DNA of 49,371 nucleotides. Origin: Rhodospirillales bacterium (GTDB taxonomy: Bacteria; Pseudomonadota; Alphaproteobacteria; Rhodospirillales; Casp-alpha2). The first letter of the stretch is position 1, and each line of letters begins with the position of its first letter. The translations under genes were made by a program, and so were the position numbers. A model generated the notes under the pieces. The model was not told the DNA's origin, made no database searches, and was given only the letters and a program-made list of their open reading frames with translations. The stretch is from positions 1-49,371 of the forward strand of contig JABMNT010000059.1 in the NCBI GenBank assembly GCA_013203595.1, in the 5' to 3' direction. This document shows, piece after piece, positions 1 to 9,307 of the stretch.

Positions 1-742
1 CGACCAGCACAAACAGCATGAACGCACTCGGCACAAGGCGGGCGGTTTTCCGGGCGATGATGAACTCCAGATAATCCCATATGACGGTTCCGGACAATTT
101 ACTTTCGCCGGCATTTCGTTGGCGAAAAACGTAGGAAAACTCCCTGAAAGCCAGGGGCTCGCTGCTGGAGGCGAAAATATCCAGCAATATTTTGAAGCCT
201 TTGCCATAGAGGTGAGGCACAATTTTCAAAAAAGTATCCCGGCGGATCATAAAAAAACCGCTCATGGGGTCGGTTAACTCCTTTGGCACAAAAATACGGC
301 TCAAGCGTGTAGCAACACGGCTGATCCAGCGACGGCACAGACCCAGTTCGCCCGTGCCGCCACCATCCATATAACGGCTGCCGATGATGATATCCAATTC
401 CGAGCTGGCCAATGCGTCATACATCTGCGGTAGCAAGGCTTCGTCGTGCTGCAGATCAGCATCGATCAGGGCAACGAAGGGTGCTGTCGCCAGAGTCATG
501 CCTTCAATACAGGCTGAAGCCAGGCCGCGATTTGCAGTTCGGCACAGGCAGGATACACGCGGATCTCGCTTGGAAAATTCCCGAATATGATCAGCTGTTC
601 CATCGGGCGAATTATCATCGACAAACAGGACATTCCAATTGAGCCCGGTCAGTACTTTATCCAGTTGCACAAGCAACATGCCGACGTTGTCTTTTTCATT
701 ATAGGTCGGAACAATGATCGTTAAGTCTGAAATAGGCCACAC
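1..742 (-). CDS. GT2 family glycosyltransferase, dolichol-phosphate-mannose synthase type (partial at left edge)
   Basis: The gene enters from the left edge, so its C-terminus is missing; about 247 codons are visible. Reading down from 742, a GTG start gives MWPISDLTIIVPTYNEKDN, the standard opening of a GT-A fold family 2 transferase. Further motifs are VDDNSPDGT, the DxD-like LIDADLQHDE and MSGFFMIRR, then a GESKL segment leading into a hydrophobic stretch at the edge. These match polyprenyl-phosphate sugar synthases, which load a sugar onto a lipid carrier at the inner face of the cytoplasmic membrane; many carry a C-terminal membrane or GtrA-like part. No ATG is available in frame near the start and the ribosome site is weak (AAGAATGAG). 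It is divergent from the next glycosyltransferase. The sugar cannot be read from sequence. Confidence 0.85.
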   Translation of the reverse strand, partial: MWPISDLTIIVPTYNEKDNVGMLLVQLDKVLTGLNWNVLFVDDNSPDGTADHIREFSKRDPRVSCLCRTANRGLASACIEGMTLATAPFVALIDADLQHDEALLPQMYDALASSELDIIIGSRYMDGGGTGELGLCRRWISRVATRLSRIFVPKELTDPMSGFFMIRRDTFLKIVPHLYGKGFKILLDIFASSSEPLAFREFSYVFRQRNAGESKLSGTVIWDYLEFIIARKTARLVPSAFMLFVLV

Positions 743-834
743 CTCATTCTTGCGTCAGCTATTTGTAGCGCCGGAGCGGATCATCGGCAAATATTTACAG
801 GGCTTCAAAATTGATCTGATTTCTTTACTTCCTT

Positions 835-871
835 TTCACCCATCTTCCTGATAATAAAACCTATGGGTGAA
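835..871. promoter_or_regulatory. 9-bp inverted repeat between divergent glycosyltransferase genes
   Basis: TTCACCCAT at 835-843 and ATGGGTGAA at 863-871 are perfect inverted arms with a 19-nt spacer. They sit in the 168-nt gap between two divergently transcribed glycosyltransferase genes. The spacing suits a dimeric regulator as well as a hairpin, and there is no U-tract. Function is inferred only. Confidence 0.3.
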
Positions 872-910
872 TTAGCCTTTACCCGCAGACGGCAGCCACT
901 GAGGTAACCA

Positions 911-1603
911 TTGAAGATGATCCGCGTATTTATCGGTTTTGACGCCCGGGAAAACGTTTCCTTTCACGTTCTTTCTCAAAGCATTCATTCCCGCGCTTCG
1001 GAGCCAGTGACCATTGCCCCGGTTTCCCTGCCCCAGTTGGGCAACCTGATGTGGCGTGATCGCAATTCCCTGCAATCCACCGACTTTTCATTCTCCCGTT
1101 TTCTGACCCCCTATCTGTGCAATTTCGAAGGCTGGGCAATTTTCATGGATTGCGACATGCTGGTTCTCGACGATATTGCCCGGTTGTGGGAGTTGCGGGA
1201 TGAAAAGTATGCCGTCCAGGTTGTGAAACATGATCACCAGCCGCAGGAAACGACAAAGTTTCTGGGCGCTCCCCAGACCGCCTATGAAAAGAAAAACTGG
1301 TCCAGTGTGATGTTGTTCAATTGTGCGAAATGCACCGCCTTGACGCCTGACTATGTAAATACCGCGTCAGGTCTGGACCTGCACCGGTTCAACTGGCTGA
1401 ACAACGACGATCTGATCGGCGAGATTCCGCACCGCTGGAACCATCTGGTCGCCTACGATCCACATCGGCCGACCGAAGACATTTCCAATCTGCACTACAC
1501 AATCGGCGGGCCTTATTTCAAAGAATACAAAGATACGGAATACGCCCAGGAATGGTTTGATGAACGCGATGCGCTTTTGAAGTGCGTCCAGCGCGGCGAA
1601 TGA
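911..1603 (+). CDS. GT8-like glycosyltransferase
   Basis: A protein of 230 aa opening with MKMIRVFIGFDARE. The segment WAIFMDCDMLVLDDI has the DxD nucleotide-sugar/metal motif of a GT-A fold enzyme in the arrangement seen in GT8-like bacterial transferases. The later YTIGGPYF and the H near it fit the conserved C-terminal part of that group. A TTG at 911 lies 5 nt after AGGT (902-905), which fits a ribosome site better than the ATG at 917, 12 nt away; the true start is one of these two. The gene converges on the TPR protein downstream with only 10 nt between stops. The likely role is in surface polysaccharide or glycan modification, judged from the neighbours; donor and acceptor are unknown. 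Confidence 0.7.
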   Translation: MKMIRVFIGFDARENVSFHVLSQSIHSRASEPVTIAPVSLPQLGNLMWRDRNSLQSTDFSFSRFLTPYLCNFEGWAIFMDCDMLVLDDIARLWELRDEKYAVQVVKHDHQPQETTKFLGAPQTAYEKKNWSSVMLFNCAKCTALTPDYVNTASGLDLHRFNWLNNDDLIGEIPHRWNHLVAYDPHRPTEDISNLHYTIGGPYFKEYKDTEYAQEWFDERDALLKCVQRGE

Positions 1604-1613
1604 GGGCAGGCCG

Positions 1614-3368
1614 TTACTTGCCGAATTGAGCTAATCGGTTACGGACGGTTTGCACAACATGCGGCAGGTCATCATTTGTGCGTTGGCGAAAAAGTTCCAC
1701 ACTTGCATACCAGGGGCTATCGCTGCGGTTCATAAGCCAGCGCTGCATGGGTGCCGCAGGGAGCATGACCCAGGTCGGTACACCAAGAGCGCCGGATAGA
1801 TGGACGGTTGAGTTGGAGATCGATATCACCAGATCCATAGCGGCAATTTGGGCGGCAAAATCATCCAGGCTTGCCATTTGATCGATGCTCTCATCATGGA
1901 ATAACCGGTGATTAAATGCCTCTGCAAAAGCGCGCTGTTCCTGTGACGTATCGCCATACTGTAAATCGAAGAACTGCACATCGGGAATATGAAACAAAGG
2001 CTCGAGACTATTCAACGGGATCGATTTGGATAAACCACGCCCATTGGAGCTGTACCAGGCCAGGCCGACATTCAGCCGCTTGCCTGACGTCCCATAAGTT
2101 TGCCGCAGGGCCTCGACTTTATTAAGGTCAGGCTTCAGATAGGCTTCACCGGCACCAAAACTGTCTGTATGAGGTCGCAGATACTGGCCAAGACTGCCGG
2201 AGGGAATTTGATAATCAAACATATCACTCAAAAGCGCACCGGACGGAACATCCGTCCGAGCTATGCATGTCAATTGGGGAAACGAGCGCATGAATAACGG
2301 GACCAACCGCCTGTCCATTTCAAAGGTGGCGTCCGGTCCGCGTTTCAGAAAGTCCGGGAGCATGGTCGCAAACATGATTTCATCACCGACTCCCTGTTCG
2401 CCCCACAACAGAACCTTTTTTCCCGTCAAATCTTCGCCCTTCCATTGCGGTTGCGGGAAAGGGCGGCTTTCAAATGCGGGATTATGCCGTCGCGCTTCAT
2501 AATAGCGCCACCCTTCGAGCCATTTTTCCTGATAAAAACTGAGTATACTTAGGGCGGACAAGGCGGAAGGCCGGTCCGGTTCGATTTCCAAAGCCCGCTG
2601 CAGCGCCTCTTCCGCCTCTGAAAACCTCAGCAAAGTCCCTAAGGCATAAGCCTTAAGGGTGTAAATTTCGGCGTCAACAAGGCCGCGTATCAAGGCGTCT
2701 TCTGCTGTTTGCAGGGCGCCGGGCCAGTTATGCGAATTCATCTGACATTCACCGAGGGCCTGGTAGGCTTCGATGAAATCCGGGGCCTCCCCGATTAAAT
2801 CGCGATAAATCGCCTCGGCAGCGGTAAAATCTCCCTTTTCCTCCCATACACCTGCCAGATTAAGCCGTGTAGACTTATCCCCGGGCCGATAGATAAGGCT
2901 TTCTCTGAGGGCTTTTATTGCCTCATCCAAATCTCCGTTTCGAAACAATGCCAGCCCGTAATTATTCAATGTCCCGGGATTTCGGCTGTCATTTAACAGG
3001 GCGCGGCGAAAAGAAATGATCGCTTCTTGAAAAAGCCCTGCCCCCGACAGGGATGTTCCCATCAGATCGCACAGGATGCTGTTCGTCGGGTCGACCTGTA
3101 ATCCCTCCTGGAAAAAGCCGGTGGCCTTCCTGAAGTTTTGCCGGGCGAGTTCGATGCTGCCACGCAGTTTATACAGATCAGAATTCGGCGGCAGCTTTTT
3201 GATCAAATCCTCTGTCAGACGTGTGGCTTGTGCCAGATTTCCAGATTGATAAGCATCGGCAGCTTCTGCAAATTGTCTGTGGGCAAGCGCCTGGACGTTG
3301 CCCGATGCCTTTGATCGCCCTTTTTTACCGTGTTTTTGCGCCGATCGACGCTCCCTGCGATTCATCAT
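1614..3368 (-). CDS. TPR protein with C-terminal glycosyltransferase-like domain
   Basis: A protein of 584 aa. After a basic N-terminus (MMNRRERRSAQKHGKKGR) there are about seven tandem tetratricopeptide-like helices, roughly residues 30-290, with typical A/G/Y/P spacing such as NNYGLALFRNGDLDEAI. The C-terminal half (about 310-584) carries LWGEQGVGDEIMFATMLPD, VGLAWYSSNG and DLVISISNSTVHLSGALGVP. That combination is seen in alphaproteobacterial TPR proteins whose C-terminus resembles GT9/GT41-type transferases. AGGG lies 5-6 nt before the ATG at 3368. Neighbouring glycosyltransferases support a role in surface or protein glycosylation, but the substrate is not evident. A pure scaffold function is possible. 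Confidence 0.75.
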   Translation of the reverse strand: MMNRRERRSAQKHGKKGRSKASGNVQALAHRQFAEAADAYQSGNLAQATRLTEDLIKKLPPNSDLYKLRGSIELARQNFRKATGFFQEGLQVDPTNSILCDLMGTSLSGAGLFQEAIISFRRALLNDSRNPGTLNNYGLALFRNGDLDEAIKALRESLIYRPGDKSTRLNLAGVWEEKGDFTAAEAIYRDLIGEAPDFIEAYQALGECQMNSHNWPGALQTAEDALIRGLVDAEIYTLKAYALGTLLRFSEAEEALQRALEIEPDRPSALSALSILSFYQEKWLEGWRYYEARRHNPAFESRPFPQPQWKGEDLTGKKVLLWGEQGVGDEIMFATMLPDFLKRGPDATFEMDRRLVPLFMRSFPQLTCIARTDVPSGALLSDMFDYQIPSGSLGQYLRPHTDSFGAGEAYLKPDLNKVEALRQTYGTSGKRLNVGLAWYSSNGRGLSKSIPLNSLEPLFHIPDVQFFDLQYGDTSQEQRAFAEAFNHRLFHDESIDQMASLDDFAAQIAAMDLVISISNSTVHLSGALGVPTWVMLPAAPMQRWLMNRSDSPWYASVELFRQRTNDDLPHVVQTVRNRLAQFGK

Positions 3369-3488
3369 TGGTCCCTGCTACATCCGGAAATTCAACAATC
3401 CAATGGCCACCAACGCGACGATAAAATATTTTTCGCGACATTACTACCGACACAGGGAAACGGTTCGAAGAACAGATCCGATATCCGG

Positions 3489-3522
3489 CAAAAAGAAAAC
3501 CGGGACCTTTACAGGCCCCGGC
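3489..3522 (-). terminator. Rho-independent terminator of the porin gene
   Basis: On the minus strand the arms at 3521-3513 and 3508-3500 form a 9-bp GC-rich stem (one mismatch) with a 4-nt loop, directly followed by TTTTCTTTTT. It lies about 70 nt past the porin stop. Confidence 0.75.
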
Positions 3523-3589
3523 TCTCATTCGTTTGGTCGACTTTATATGCTGTTAGGCAAAAAAGCCGCAAATCATTTCTAATTAAGCA

Positions 3590-4717
3590 TTAGAAGGAGA
3601 TTTGAGTTCCGACCAATGCTGTAGAAACGTCACTGATTGTCGATCCGTTAAGATCGAACGATGACACTTCATAGGCACCGAAGACATCAACACCAGCTGG
3701 CAATGCCTGCTTGACGTGGAAGCCCCACAGAGTGGCATGCATGCCATTCTGGTTGGCATCTTTCGAGTTGACATAAACAAGTGATGCGCTCGTTGAGCCC
3801 AGGTTGCTCATAGCTGACGTGGTGTAACCGACTTCAGCACCCCAAGATTTACCCTGCACGTTTGCAAGAGTTGCAGCACGCTCGGTGTTTTCGATTTCAC
3901 GACCAGCGTGGACGCCAGCACTGACACCACTGGAGTGCTTGACAGCAAGACCAGCACCATATTGAGCGGATACAGAAGTGGAGTTAATTGACTGGTACTG
4001 TGCAGCAGCAGCGACTTGGAAATCGCCATAAGTGGCACCGTAGGTCAAGCCAACATCCCAGTTGTCACCTTCGATCAAAGAACCGGACAGTTTGAAGCCG
4101 ACGATGTCGGGCGTATCATAACGGACACGGTCATTACGGCCACCGAAGTAGCTTGCGAACGCATCGCCAGCGGTACCAGCATTTGCTTTGGTTGTGCTGT
4201 TGCTGAGCTGAATTGCGCCACCGTAGGTCATGCCGGCGTTGTTGTTACCGGTGCTGTCGAGGCTTGGCTTGTTATCGGAAGACGTTTCAGCCTGACCGAT
4301 GTAAAGCTTACCAAGGCTGGCGTGGTTGAAAGTGATGTCGGTTTTACGGAAACCGAAAGCAGAATCGCCAGATGTTTCGGAGTTCAGGCCAACAGAAGCT
4401 GTGCCGCCATTGTTGGAGTTAGGAAGGTTTGCTTCCCAAACGCCGCCAACGTCGATGGATTCGGTCAACTGACCGGATACGAGGATACGCAGACGTGAAT
4501 TGGCATCGTTACCACCGTCAATTCCCTGGTATTCTGTGGTTTGGCCGTTGTCCATATACAGCATGGAACGAACAAGCTGGCCACTGATGACAACGGAGTT
4601 GTTGTCGCCACCGGCAGCAATGGGACCAGCTTGAGCTGAGCTGGAAACGACAGGAGCAGCAACAGCTATGAGAGCAGCAGCAGCAACTGAAGCCTTAAGG
4701 GTTGTTTTAATATTCAC
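3590..4717 (-). CDS. Outer-membrane porin
   Basis: A protein of 375 aa. The N-terminus MNIKTTLKASVAAAALIAV followed by SSSAQA is a clear Sec signal peptide, with cleavage expected after AQA. The mature part has alternating short polar/aromatic beta strands, DNNSVVISGQLVRS near the N-terminus, many G/S/N-rich loops and a terminal phenylalanine (ending TQISF), the signature recognised by the outer-membrane assembly machinery. This fits the general alphaproteobacterial porin family (about 350-420 aa, 16 strands), which lets small hydrophilic solutes cross the outer membrane. The start is GTG with AAGGAG about 9 nt upstream. It is monocistronic, with its own terminator and a 598-nt upstream spacer. 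Codon choice looks strongly biased, as expected for an abundant protein. Confidence 0.9.
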   Translation of the reverse strand: MNIKTTLKASVAAAALIAVAAPVVSSSAQAGPIAAGGDNNSVVISGQLVRSMLYMDNGQTTEYQGIDGGNDANSRLRILVSGQLTESIDVGGVWEANLPNSNNGGTASVGLNSETSGDSAFGFRKTDITFNHASLGKLYIGQAETSSDNKPSLDSTGNNNAGMTYGGAIQLSNSTTKANAGTAGDAFASYFGGRNDRVRYDTPDIVGFKLSGSLIEGDNWDVGLTYGATYGDFQVAAAAQYQSINSTSVSAQYGAGLAVKHSSGVSAGVHAGREIENTERAATLANVQGKSWGAEVGYTTSAMSNLGSTSASLVYVNSKDANQNGMHATLWGFHVKQALPAGVDVFGAYEVSSFDLNGSTISDVSTALVGTQISF

Positions 4718-4764
4718 TTGGTCTCTCCTTTATTAATCCGGCGAATTTTTCCCCGCCTGGGACT

Positions 4765-4793
4765 TTGATAATGAGTTTGGAATTCCAGATCAA
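4765..4793 (-). promoter_or_regulatory. Possible sigma-70-type promoter of the porin gene
   Basis: Minus strand: TTGATC (4793-4788), 17-nt spacer, TATCAA (4770-4765), about 50 nt before the porin start. Each hexamer matches consensus at four of six positions, so this is suggestive only. Confidence 0.3.
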
Positions 4794-5315
4794 ATTCATC
4801 GCCTGACAAACGTGACCCCCTTACTCTGATATTGGGCATTCTACTTATTTTTCGGTGATCTCAAAGGGAAAACCAACCGGAATGAGGATTTTGAGATACA
4901 GTGTGTTTTTTTAGCAACACATGGTTGGACTTGAAATGCGGCTTTCTTTTTGTTTATTTCCAAATAATCCCTAATAAACAAACAGTTAATCCATGTCGTC
5001 AGGTCAGTCCAGCGTTGCCGATATCCACGAATATTGCCCCTGCCGCCACGCAAACAGGGACCTGCCCCGGCGAATCATCCCCCTGTTACAGCCTGAATTT
5101 GAAAAATCCTGATCCATCGGTGAATGGCAGCGAATAACAAATCCTTTAAAATCGATAGCAAATAGAATGATTTCAACGGCGGAGATGCAACCGGTGCGCC
5201 TGATTCTATTTTTGTCCGGGTTCAGTTTTCGCCGCGACAGGGCTGGCAGCTCTGGATTTTGTCGCCTATCTGTTTATTCTCCCCCTATTTAGACTTTGCC
5301 ATTAAGGATATTCTG
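4794..5315. other. Intergenic region without a supported gene
   Basis: This is most of the 598-nt spacer between the divergent porin and gor genes. It is AT-richer than the flanks around 4840-5000. Only short open frames occur, and none has a convincing ribosome site together with protein-like composition. A 42-codon frame at 5167-5292 starts hydrophobic but then turns into arginine/serine-rich sequence. No RNA gene or clear terminator was seen. Confidence 0.5.
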
Positions 5316-6668
5316 ATGACGGCTTACGATTATGATTTGATTACCATCGGAGCCGGGTCCGGCGGTGTGCGGGCGTCGCGAATGGCTGCTGCAACCGGCG
5401 CCCGGGTTGCCGTCATTGAAAGCCTGCGGACCGGCGGCACCTGTGTCATGCGCGGCTGTGTTCCCAAAAAACTGTTGGTTTACGGGTCACATTTTGCCCA
5501 TGATTTTGAGGATTCCGTGGGCTTCGGCTGGGAATCCGCAAAGCCCGGGTTCAAGTGGTCAAATCTGATAGATGCAAAAAACAAGGAACTCGATCGCCTG
5601 GAGGGTGTTTACCACAATTTGCTGAAAGGCGCCGGCGTCGAGGAAATTTTCGGCAAAGGCAAACTGGTCGGCCCGCACAGCGTTGAAGTTGACGGCACCA
5701 CCCATACAGCCGAGACGATCCTGATTGCCACCGGTGGCTGGCCATCGCTGCCCGATGTCCCCGGAATCGCGCATGCGATAACATCCAATGAAGCCCTCGA
5801 CCTGGCCGAACTGCCAAAACGCATCGCCGTTGTCGGCGGCGGTTACATTGCCGTTGAATTTGCCGGAATTTTTAACGCCCTGGGTTCTGAAGTCCATGTC
5901 ATCATCCGCGCTGATAATATTCTGCGGGGATTTGATGACGCCATGCGCGATGGCCTGCGCGATGAAATGACCAAGAAGGGCATTCATATCCATAGCGGCA
6001 CGACGGTCAGCGCGGTCGTCAAAAAACCAGCGGGCGATTTGACCATGCAGCTTGACGGAGCCGATGACCTGAATGTCGATCAGGTGATGTATGCGACCGG
6101 CCGGGCGCCCAACACCAAAGACATCGGCCTTGAAGCCGTCGGCATCGCCACCAACAGCCGGGGCGCCATTGCCGTTGATGACTATTCGAAAACCAGTATT
6201 GACCATATTTATGCCATCGGCGATGTCACGGACCGGATCAATTTGACACCGGTCGCCCTGGCGGAAGGGATGGCCTTTGTGAATACGGTTTACGGCAACA
6301 ATCCGACGGCCGCAGATCGCCGGAACGTGGCATCTGCGGTGTTCAGCCAGCCGCCCATTGCAACGGTAGGCCTGACCGAAGCCGAAGCGGCCAGGCACGG
6401 ACCGGTTGATGTCTATGAATCGCGGTTTCGCAACATGAAACACACGCTTTCGGGGCGTGATGAAAAGTCGGTGATGAAATTAATTGTCGATCGGCAGACA
6501 GACCGGGTCGTCGGCTGCCATATGATGGGATCAGATAGTCCGGAAATTATTCAGGGACTGGCCATCGCCATCAAATGCGGCGCAACAAAAGCCCAGTTTG
6601 ACGCCACCATCGGCATTCATCCGACCGCCGCCGAAGAGTTTGTGACGATGCGGCAAAAAAGAGACTGA
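5316..6668 (+). CDS. gor: Glutathione-disulfide reductase
   Basis: A protein of 450 aa, the usual length for this flavoenzyme, which reduces GSSG to GSH with NADPH in the cytoplasm. The N-terminal FAD site reads ITIGAGSGGVRASR. The redox-active disulfide lies in GTCVMRGCVPKKLL. A second dinucleotide site is VVGGGYIAVEFAGIF, the FAD-binding YAIGDVT follows, and the C-terminal interface carries the catalytic IGIHPTAAEEFVTM with its His-Glu pair. The ATG at 5316 has AAGGA 7 nt upstream, so the in-frame codons before it are probably not translated. VGGGYIAVEFAG resembles the glutathione-reductase clade more than lipoamide or mercuric reductases. The gene is alone on its strand. Confidence 0.95.
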   Translation: MTAYDYDLITIGAGSGGVRASRMAAATGARVAVIESLRTGGTCVMRGCVPKKLLVYGSHFAHDFEDSVGFGWESAKPGFKWSNLIDAKNKELDRLEGVYHNLLKGAGVEEIFGKGKLVGPHSVEVDGTTHTAETILIATGGWPSLPDVPGIAHAITSNEALDLAELPKRIAVVGGGYIAVEFAGIFNALGSEVHVIIRADNILRGFDDAMRDGLRDEMTKKGIHIHSGTTVSAVVKKPAGDLTMQLDGADDLNVDQVMYATGRAPNTKDIGLEAVGIATNSRGAIAVDDYSKTSIDHIYAIGDVTDRINLTPVALAEGMAFVNTVYGNNPTAADRRNVASAVFSQPPIATVGLTEAEAARHGPVDVYESRFRNMKHTLSGRDEKSVMKLIVDRQTDRVVGCHMMGSDSPEIIQGLAIAIKCGATKAQFDATIGIHPTAAEEFVTMRQKRD

Positions 6669-6680
6669 AGGGTGCTATGG

Positions 6681-7016
6681 TCAGCGAATATCGAAGACGC
6701 TGGCGAGCTGAAAGAGCTCGAGTAATTCCCCGACGCCGCCCGACGCACCACGCAGGACAATGGTCTTGTCCTTTTCAGCGGCCGATTTATTGAAGCCGAT
6801 GAGCAGGCCGACGCCTGCCGAATCCATAAACTCGAGATCCGTCAAATCAATCACAACCTGACTGATATCATTGTCTTCCAGCGCATCGAGAACCTGACTT
6901 GAATCAGGAAAATCGCCAAATTCCAAACGGCCTTTCAGGCTGAAAACCCGACTCTGCCCTTCTTCGTGACTAAAAAATTCCATTACACTTCGATTCCCGT
7001 GGGTTCTCGCAATCAT
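6681..7016 (-). CDS. STAS-domain anti-sigma-factor antagonist (RsbV/SpoIIAA-like)
   Basis: A protein of 111 aa, or 100 aa if it starts at the internal ATG at 6983 (MEFFSHEEG), which is closer to the family's usual length; neither start has a strong ribosome site. The STAS fold is shown by FSLKGRLEFGDFP, VVIDLTDLEFMDSAGVGLL and TIVLRGASGGVGELLEL. In the family the serine of DSAG is the site phosphorylated by an RsbW-type kinase and dephosphorylated by a PP2C phosphatase. Both partner types are encoded just across the 130-nt divergent spacer, so the three probably form one partner-switching circuit. The final output is not encoded nearby. Confidence 0.88.
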   Translation of the reverse strand: MIARTHGNRSVMEFFSHEEGQSRVFSLKGRLEFGDFPDSSQVLDALEDNDISQVVIDLTDLEFMDSAGVGLLIGFNKSAAEKDKTIVLRGASGGVGELLELFQLASVFDIR

Positions 7017-7146
7017 GGCCAGGCGCGGTCCTGCATCTTCGTATGCATCTGTTTACCGATAAGTTTCGACTTCGTACAGATATTACCGCTATACATGTGG
7101 CCAGGCACCGTCTGAATTATCTCCCCGTCCACCAATCAGGGTTACG

Positions 7147-7950
7147 ATGCGAAGCGGATATTCCACTTATATAATCGAGCACAAACCCCGGCCGTTTTCT
7201 GATTGTCAGGATTCCGGCACCGCCCTTGCCTACCTGAATTTCAGGACGGCCTATGCGGCAATGCCGCCGCATTTATTACCGGTACCGCGGCAAAAAACCC
7301 TGTCCGATAAAAACCTGCTATTGGCAGACCGGGTGGATAAAACATTGATCGAGACCTGCCTCCAGGCCCCGCATGCGGGGCTTATTGAATTGGGCGAACC
7401 GGCGGTGGATGTCGTTGAGCGGATCGAAATCATGGCGGCGTTGGACGTTATTGGATGTTCCCTGACTTCGTTAACTGCGTCTCAGATAAATCTGGCACCG
7501 TTGCTGTGCCGGGCCGCCCAGCGCCGGTTTGGAATGGCGGACATAACTTTGACGGCGATGGGGCTTGCCCTGCAGGAAGCCAGCATCAATGCGCTGGCGC
7601 ATGGTAATCTGGGCCTGCGATCGGCGTTTGAGGAAACCGATGACGATCTGGATACCTATTACCAACTGGTGCGTGAAAGAGCCGCCCAGGATGGATTCAA
7701 AGACAAAAGGATCGATATTCTGGCCTGGCAAACCAAAGACACCGTATTGATCGCGGTCCGCGACCAGGGAAAAGGCTATAAGGCTGCGGACCGGCGGTTG
7801 CCGGAATCCTCCCGGACACCGCCGGTCGACCGCCGCAAGCTGAACGATCGCCGGCAAAGCGGACGCGGCCTGGATATAATGCAGAAGTTTTCCCAAAACT
7901 GGTGGATATCGACGCCCGGCACATCAATCGTGATGGGGTTTGATAAATGA
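7147..7950 (+). CDS. RsbW-like serine kinase / anti-sigma ATPase (HATPase_c_2)
   Basis: A protein of 267 aa. The C-terminal part, from about residue 110, has the GHKL ATPase motifs: N box ALQEASINALAHGN (about 138-151), G1 box VRDQGKGY (about 203-210) and G2 box SGRGLDIM (about 238-245). The first 110 residues have no domain I recognise and make the protein longer than a plain RsbW (about 150 aa). In the family this kinase phosphorylates the STAS antagonist and binds either it or a target regulator. AGGG lies about 6 nt before the ATG. The stop overlaps the next gene in ATGA, so the kinase and the phosphatase are translationally coupled. Confidence 0.82.
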   Translation: MRSGYSTYIIEHKPRPFSDCQDSGTALAYLNFRTAYAAMPPHLLPVPRQKTLSDKNLLLADRVDKTLIETCLQAPHAGLIELGEPAVDVVERIEIMAALDVIGCSLTSLTASQINLAPLLCRAAQRRFGMADITLTAMGLALQEASINALAHGNLGLRSAFEETDDDLDTYYQLVRERAAQDGFKDKRIDILAWQTKDTVLIAVRDQGKGYKAADRRLPESSRTPPVDRRKLNDRRQSGRGLDIMQKFSQNWWISTPGTSIVMGFDK

Positions 7951-9152
7951 ACAGGGACCGCCCCGGAGCACCGGTAATCGAAGACGATATTCCGCCCATC
8001 GACAACTGCCGGATACTGGTTATCGACGACAATCTGCTGATCTGCAAATTGATCCGCACACGTCTGGAAATGGAAGGTATTGCCCATATTGAATTGGCCC
8101 ACGACGGCAGGCAGGGCCTGGAGAAACTGGACTCATTTGCGCCGGATCTGGTCATTCTGGATATTCAGATGCCAATCATCGACGGCCGCGAAGTACTCAG
8201 GCTGATGCGCGCCAAACCAAAATACCAAAATCTTCCGGTCATTGTCGAATCGGCACTGGAGGGAAACGCCGAGCGCGAAGAACTGGTCGAAATGGGTGCC
8301 ACAAATATCATTGCAAAGTCGATCAATCATAACCTGCTGGCCATGCTGGTGCGCGTCCACCTGGAGCATCAGTTGCTGGTGAAGAACCTGCGCGACTACC
8401 GCAAACGGTTAAGCCAGGAACTTGATCTGGCGCGCGATATGCAGGCGGAATTGCTGCCCTCACCGGCCGACATTAAGCTAATAGCCAAAAAACACGGGCT
8501 GCGAATCGAAAGCACCTATCAGCCCTGTTCCGAACTGGGAGGTGATTTCTGGTCGATCCGGTCCCTTGATGACCATCGCCTGGCCCTTTTAATGATCGAT
8601 TTCGCCGGACACGGAATCGGCGCCTCCATCAACACGTTCCGGCTGAACATGATTCTCGGCAATCTGTCTCCGCTTGGAAAGACACCCGCCCAGTTCCTCG
8701 CCCGTCTGAACGGGGAGTTGTGCCGTCTGTTAAGGCCCACGGAATTTGCCACAGCATTCTTCGGTATCCTGGACACCCGTAACCACACCTTTGACTACGC
8801 CGCGGCCGGATCGCCACCACCGGTTGCCGCGCACAGCAACTCGCGCGACATCGTGATCGGCGACAGCCGCGGCATTCCGCTGGGTATCAGCCCGACGGCG
8901 CGCTATGAACAGCGGCACATGGATTTTACCCCTGCGACCACAATCATCCTGTTCAGTGATGCCTTTCCGGAAGCCCGTTGTGGCGACGGCAGGCCGGTCG
9001 GCATTGACGGCATGCGTCAATTGATTGCGGCAGGTTTCGATGACCCCTGTACGGCGCCTAAATTAGGCCCCTTGCTCAAACGATTTACGGCCATGGTAAA
9101 AGGCCCGCCCGATGATGACATGACCCTGCTATGCCTGCAGTCCGGTTTTTAA
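7947..9152 (+). CDS. Response regulator with PP2C (SpoIIE/RsbU-type) phosphatase output
   Basis: A protein of 401 aa. An N-terminal receiver domain (about residues 20-145) has RILVIDDN, the phospho-acceptor aspartate in LVILDIQMP and the switch region VESAL. A coiled linker LSQELDLARDMQAELLPSP precedes the PP2C domain. Metal-binding aspartates lie in ELGGDFW, MIDFAGHGIGAS and DDMTLL. By family precedent, phosphorylation of the receiver activates dephosphorylation of the STAS protein and so switches the kinase's partner. The start overlaps the kinase stop by 4 nt. No cognate histidine kinase is adjacent. The metal site looks intact, so it is probably active. Confidence 0.9.
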   Translation: MNRDRPGAPVIEDDIPPIDNCRILVIDDNLLICKLIRTRLEMEGIAHIELAHDGRQGLEKLDSFAPDLVILDIQMPIIDGREVLRLMRAKPKYQNLPVIVESALEGNAEREELVEMGATNIIAKSINHNLLAMLVRVHLEHQLLVKNLRDYRKRLSQELDLARDMQAELLPSPADIKLIAKKHGLRIESTYQPCSELGGDFWSIRSLDDHRLALLMIDFAGHGIGASINTFRLNMILGNLSPLGKTPAQFLARLNGELCRLLRPTEFATAFFGILDTRNHTFDYAAAGSPPPVAAHSNSRDIVIGDSRGIPLGISPTARYEQRHMDFTPATTIILFSDAFPEARCGDGRPVGIDGMRQLIAAGFDDPCTAPKLGPLLKRFTAMVKGPPDDDMTLLCLQSGF

Positions 9153-9307
9153 TGTCCGTTCATACCCGTCTCGCCGATTGTCGTTTGCGACGCGTGAAAG
9201 AAACGTATACCCTTTGAACGTTATCAGCGCCCAATCCGACTCGTTGGTGATAATTCTGCATCTTCTTCTGGTGCCAAATAGGCCAACTTGTAGCAATTCC
9301 GGTATAG

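Noticed and set aside
4016..4498. Plus-strand open frame of 160 codons opposite the porin
   Set aside because: A by-product of the strongly biased porin codons; no ribosome site.
4901..4922. TGTGTT / AACACA inverted repeat with a T-run in its loop
   Set aside because: Short AT-rich arms with the T-run in the loop rather than after the stem; likely chance.
5167..5292. 42-codon open frame before gor
   Set aside because: Its hydrophobic start is followed by arginine/serine-rich sequence, and no relative is recognisable.
5559..6443. Minus-strand open frame of 294 codons opposite gor
   Set aside because: Antisense to a conserved enzyme; composition is not protein-like.
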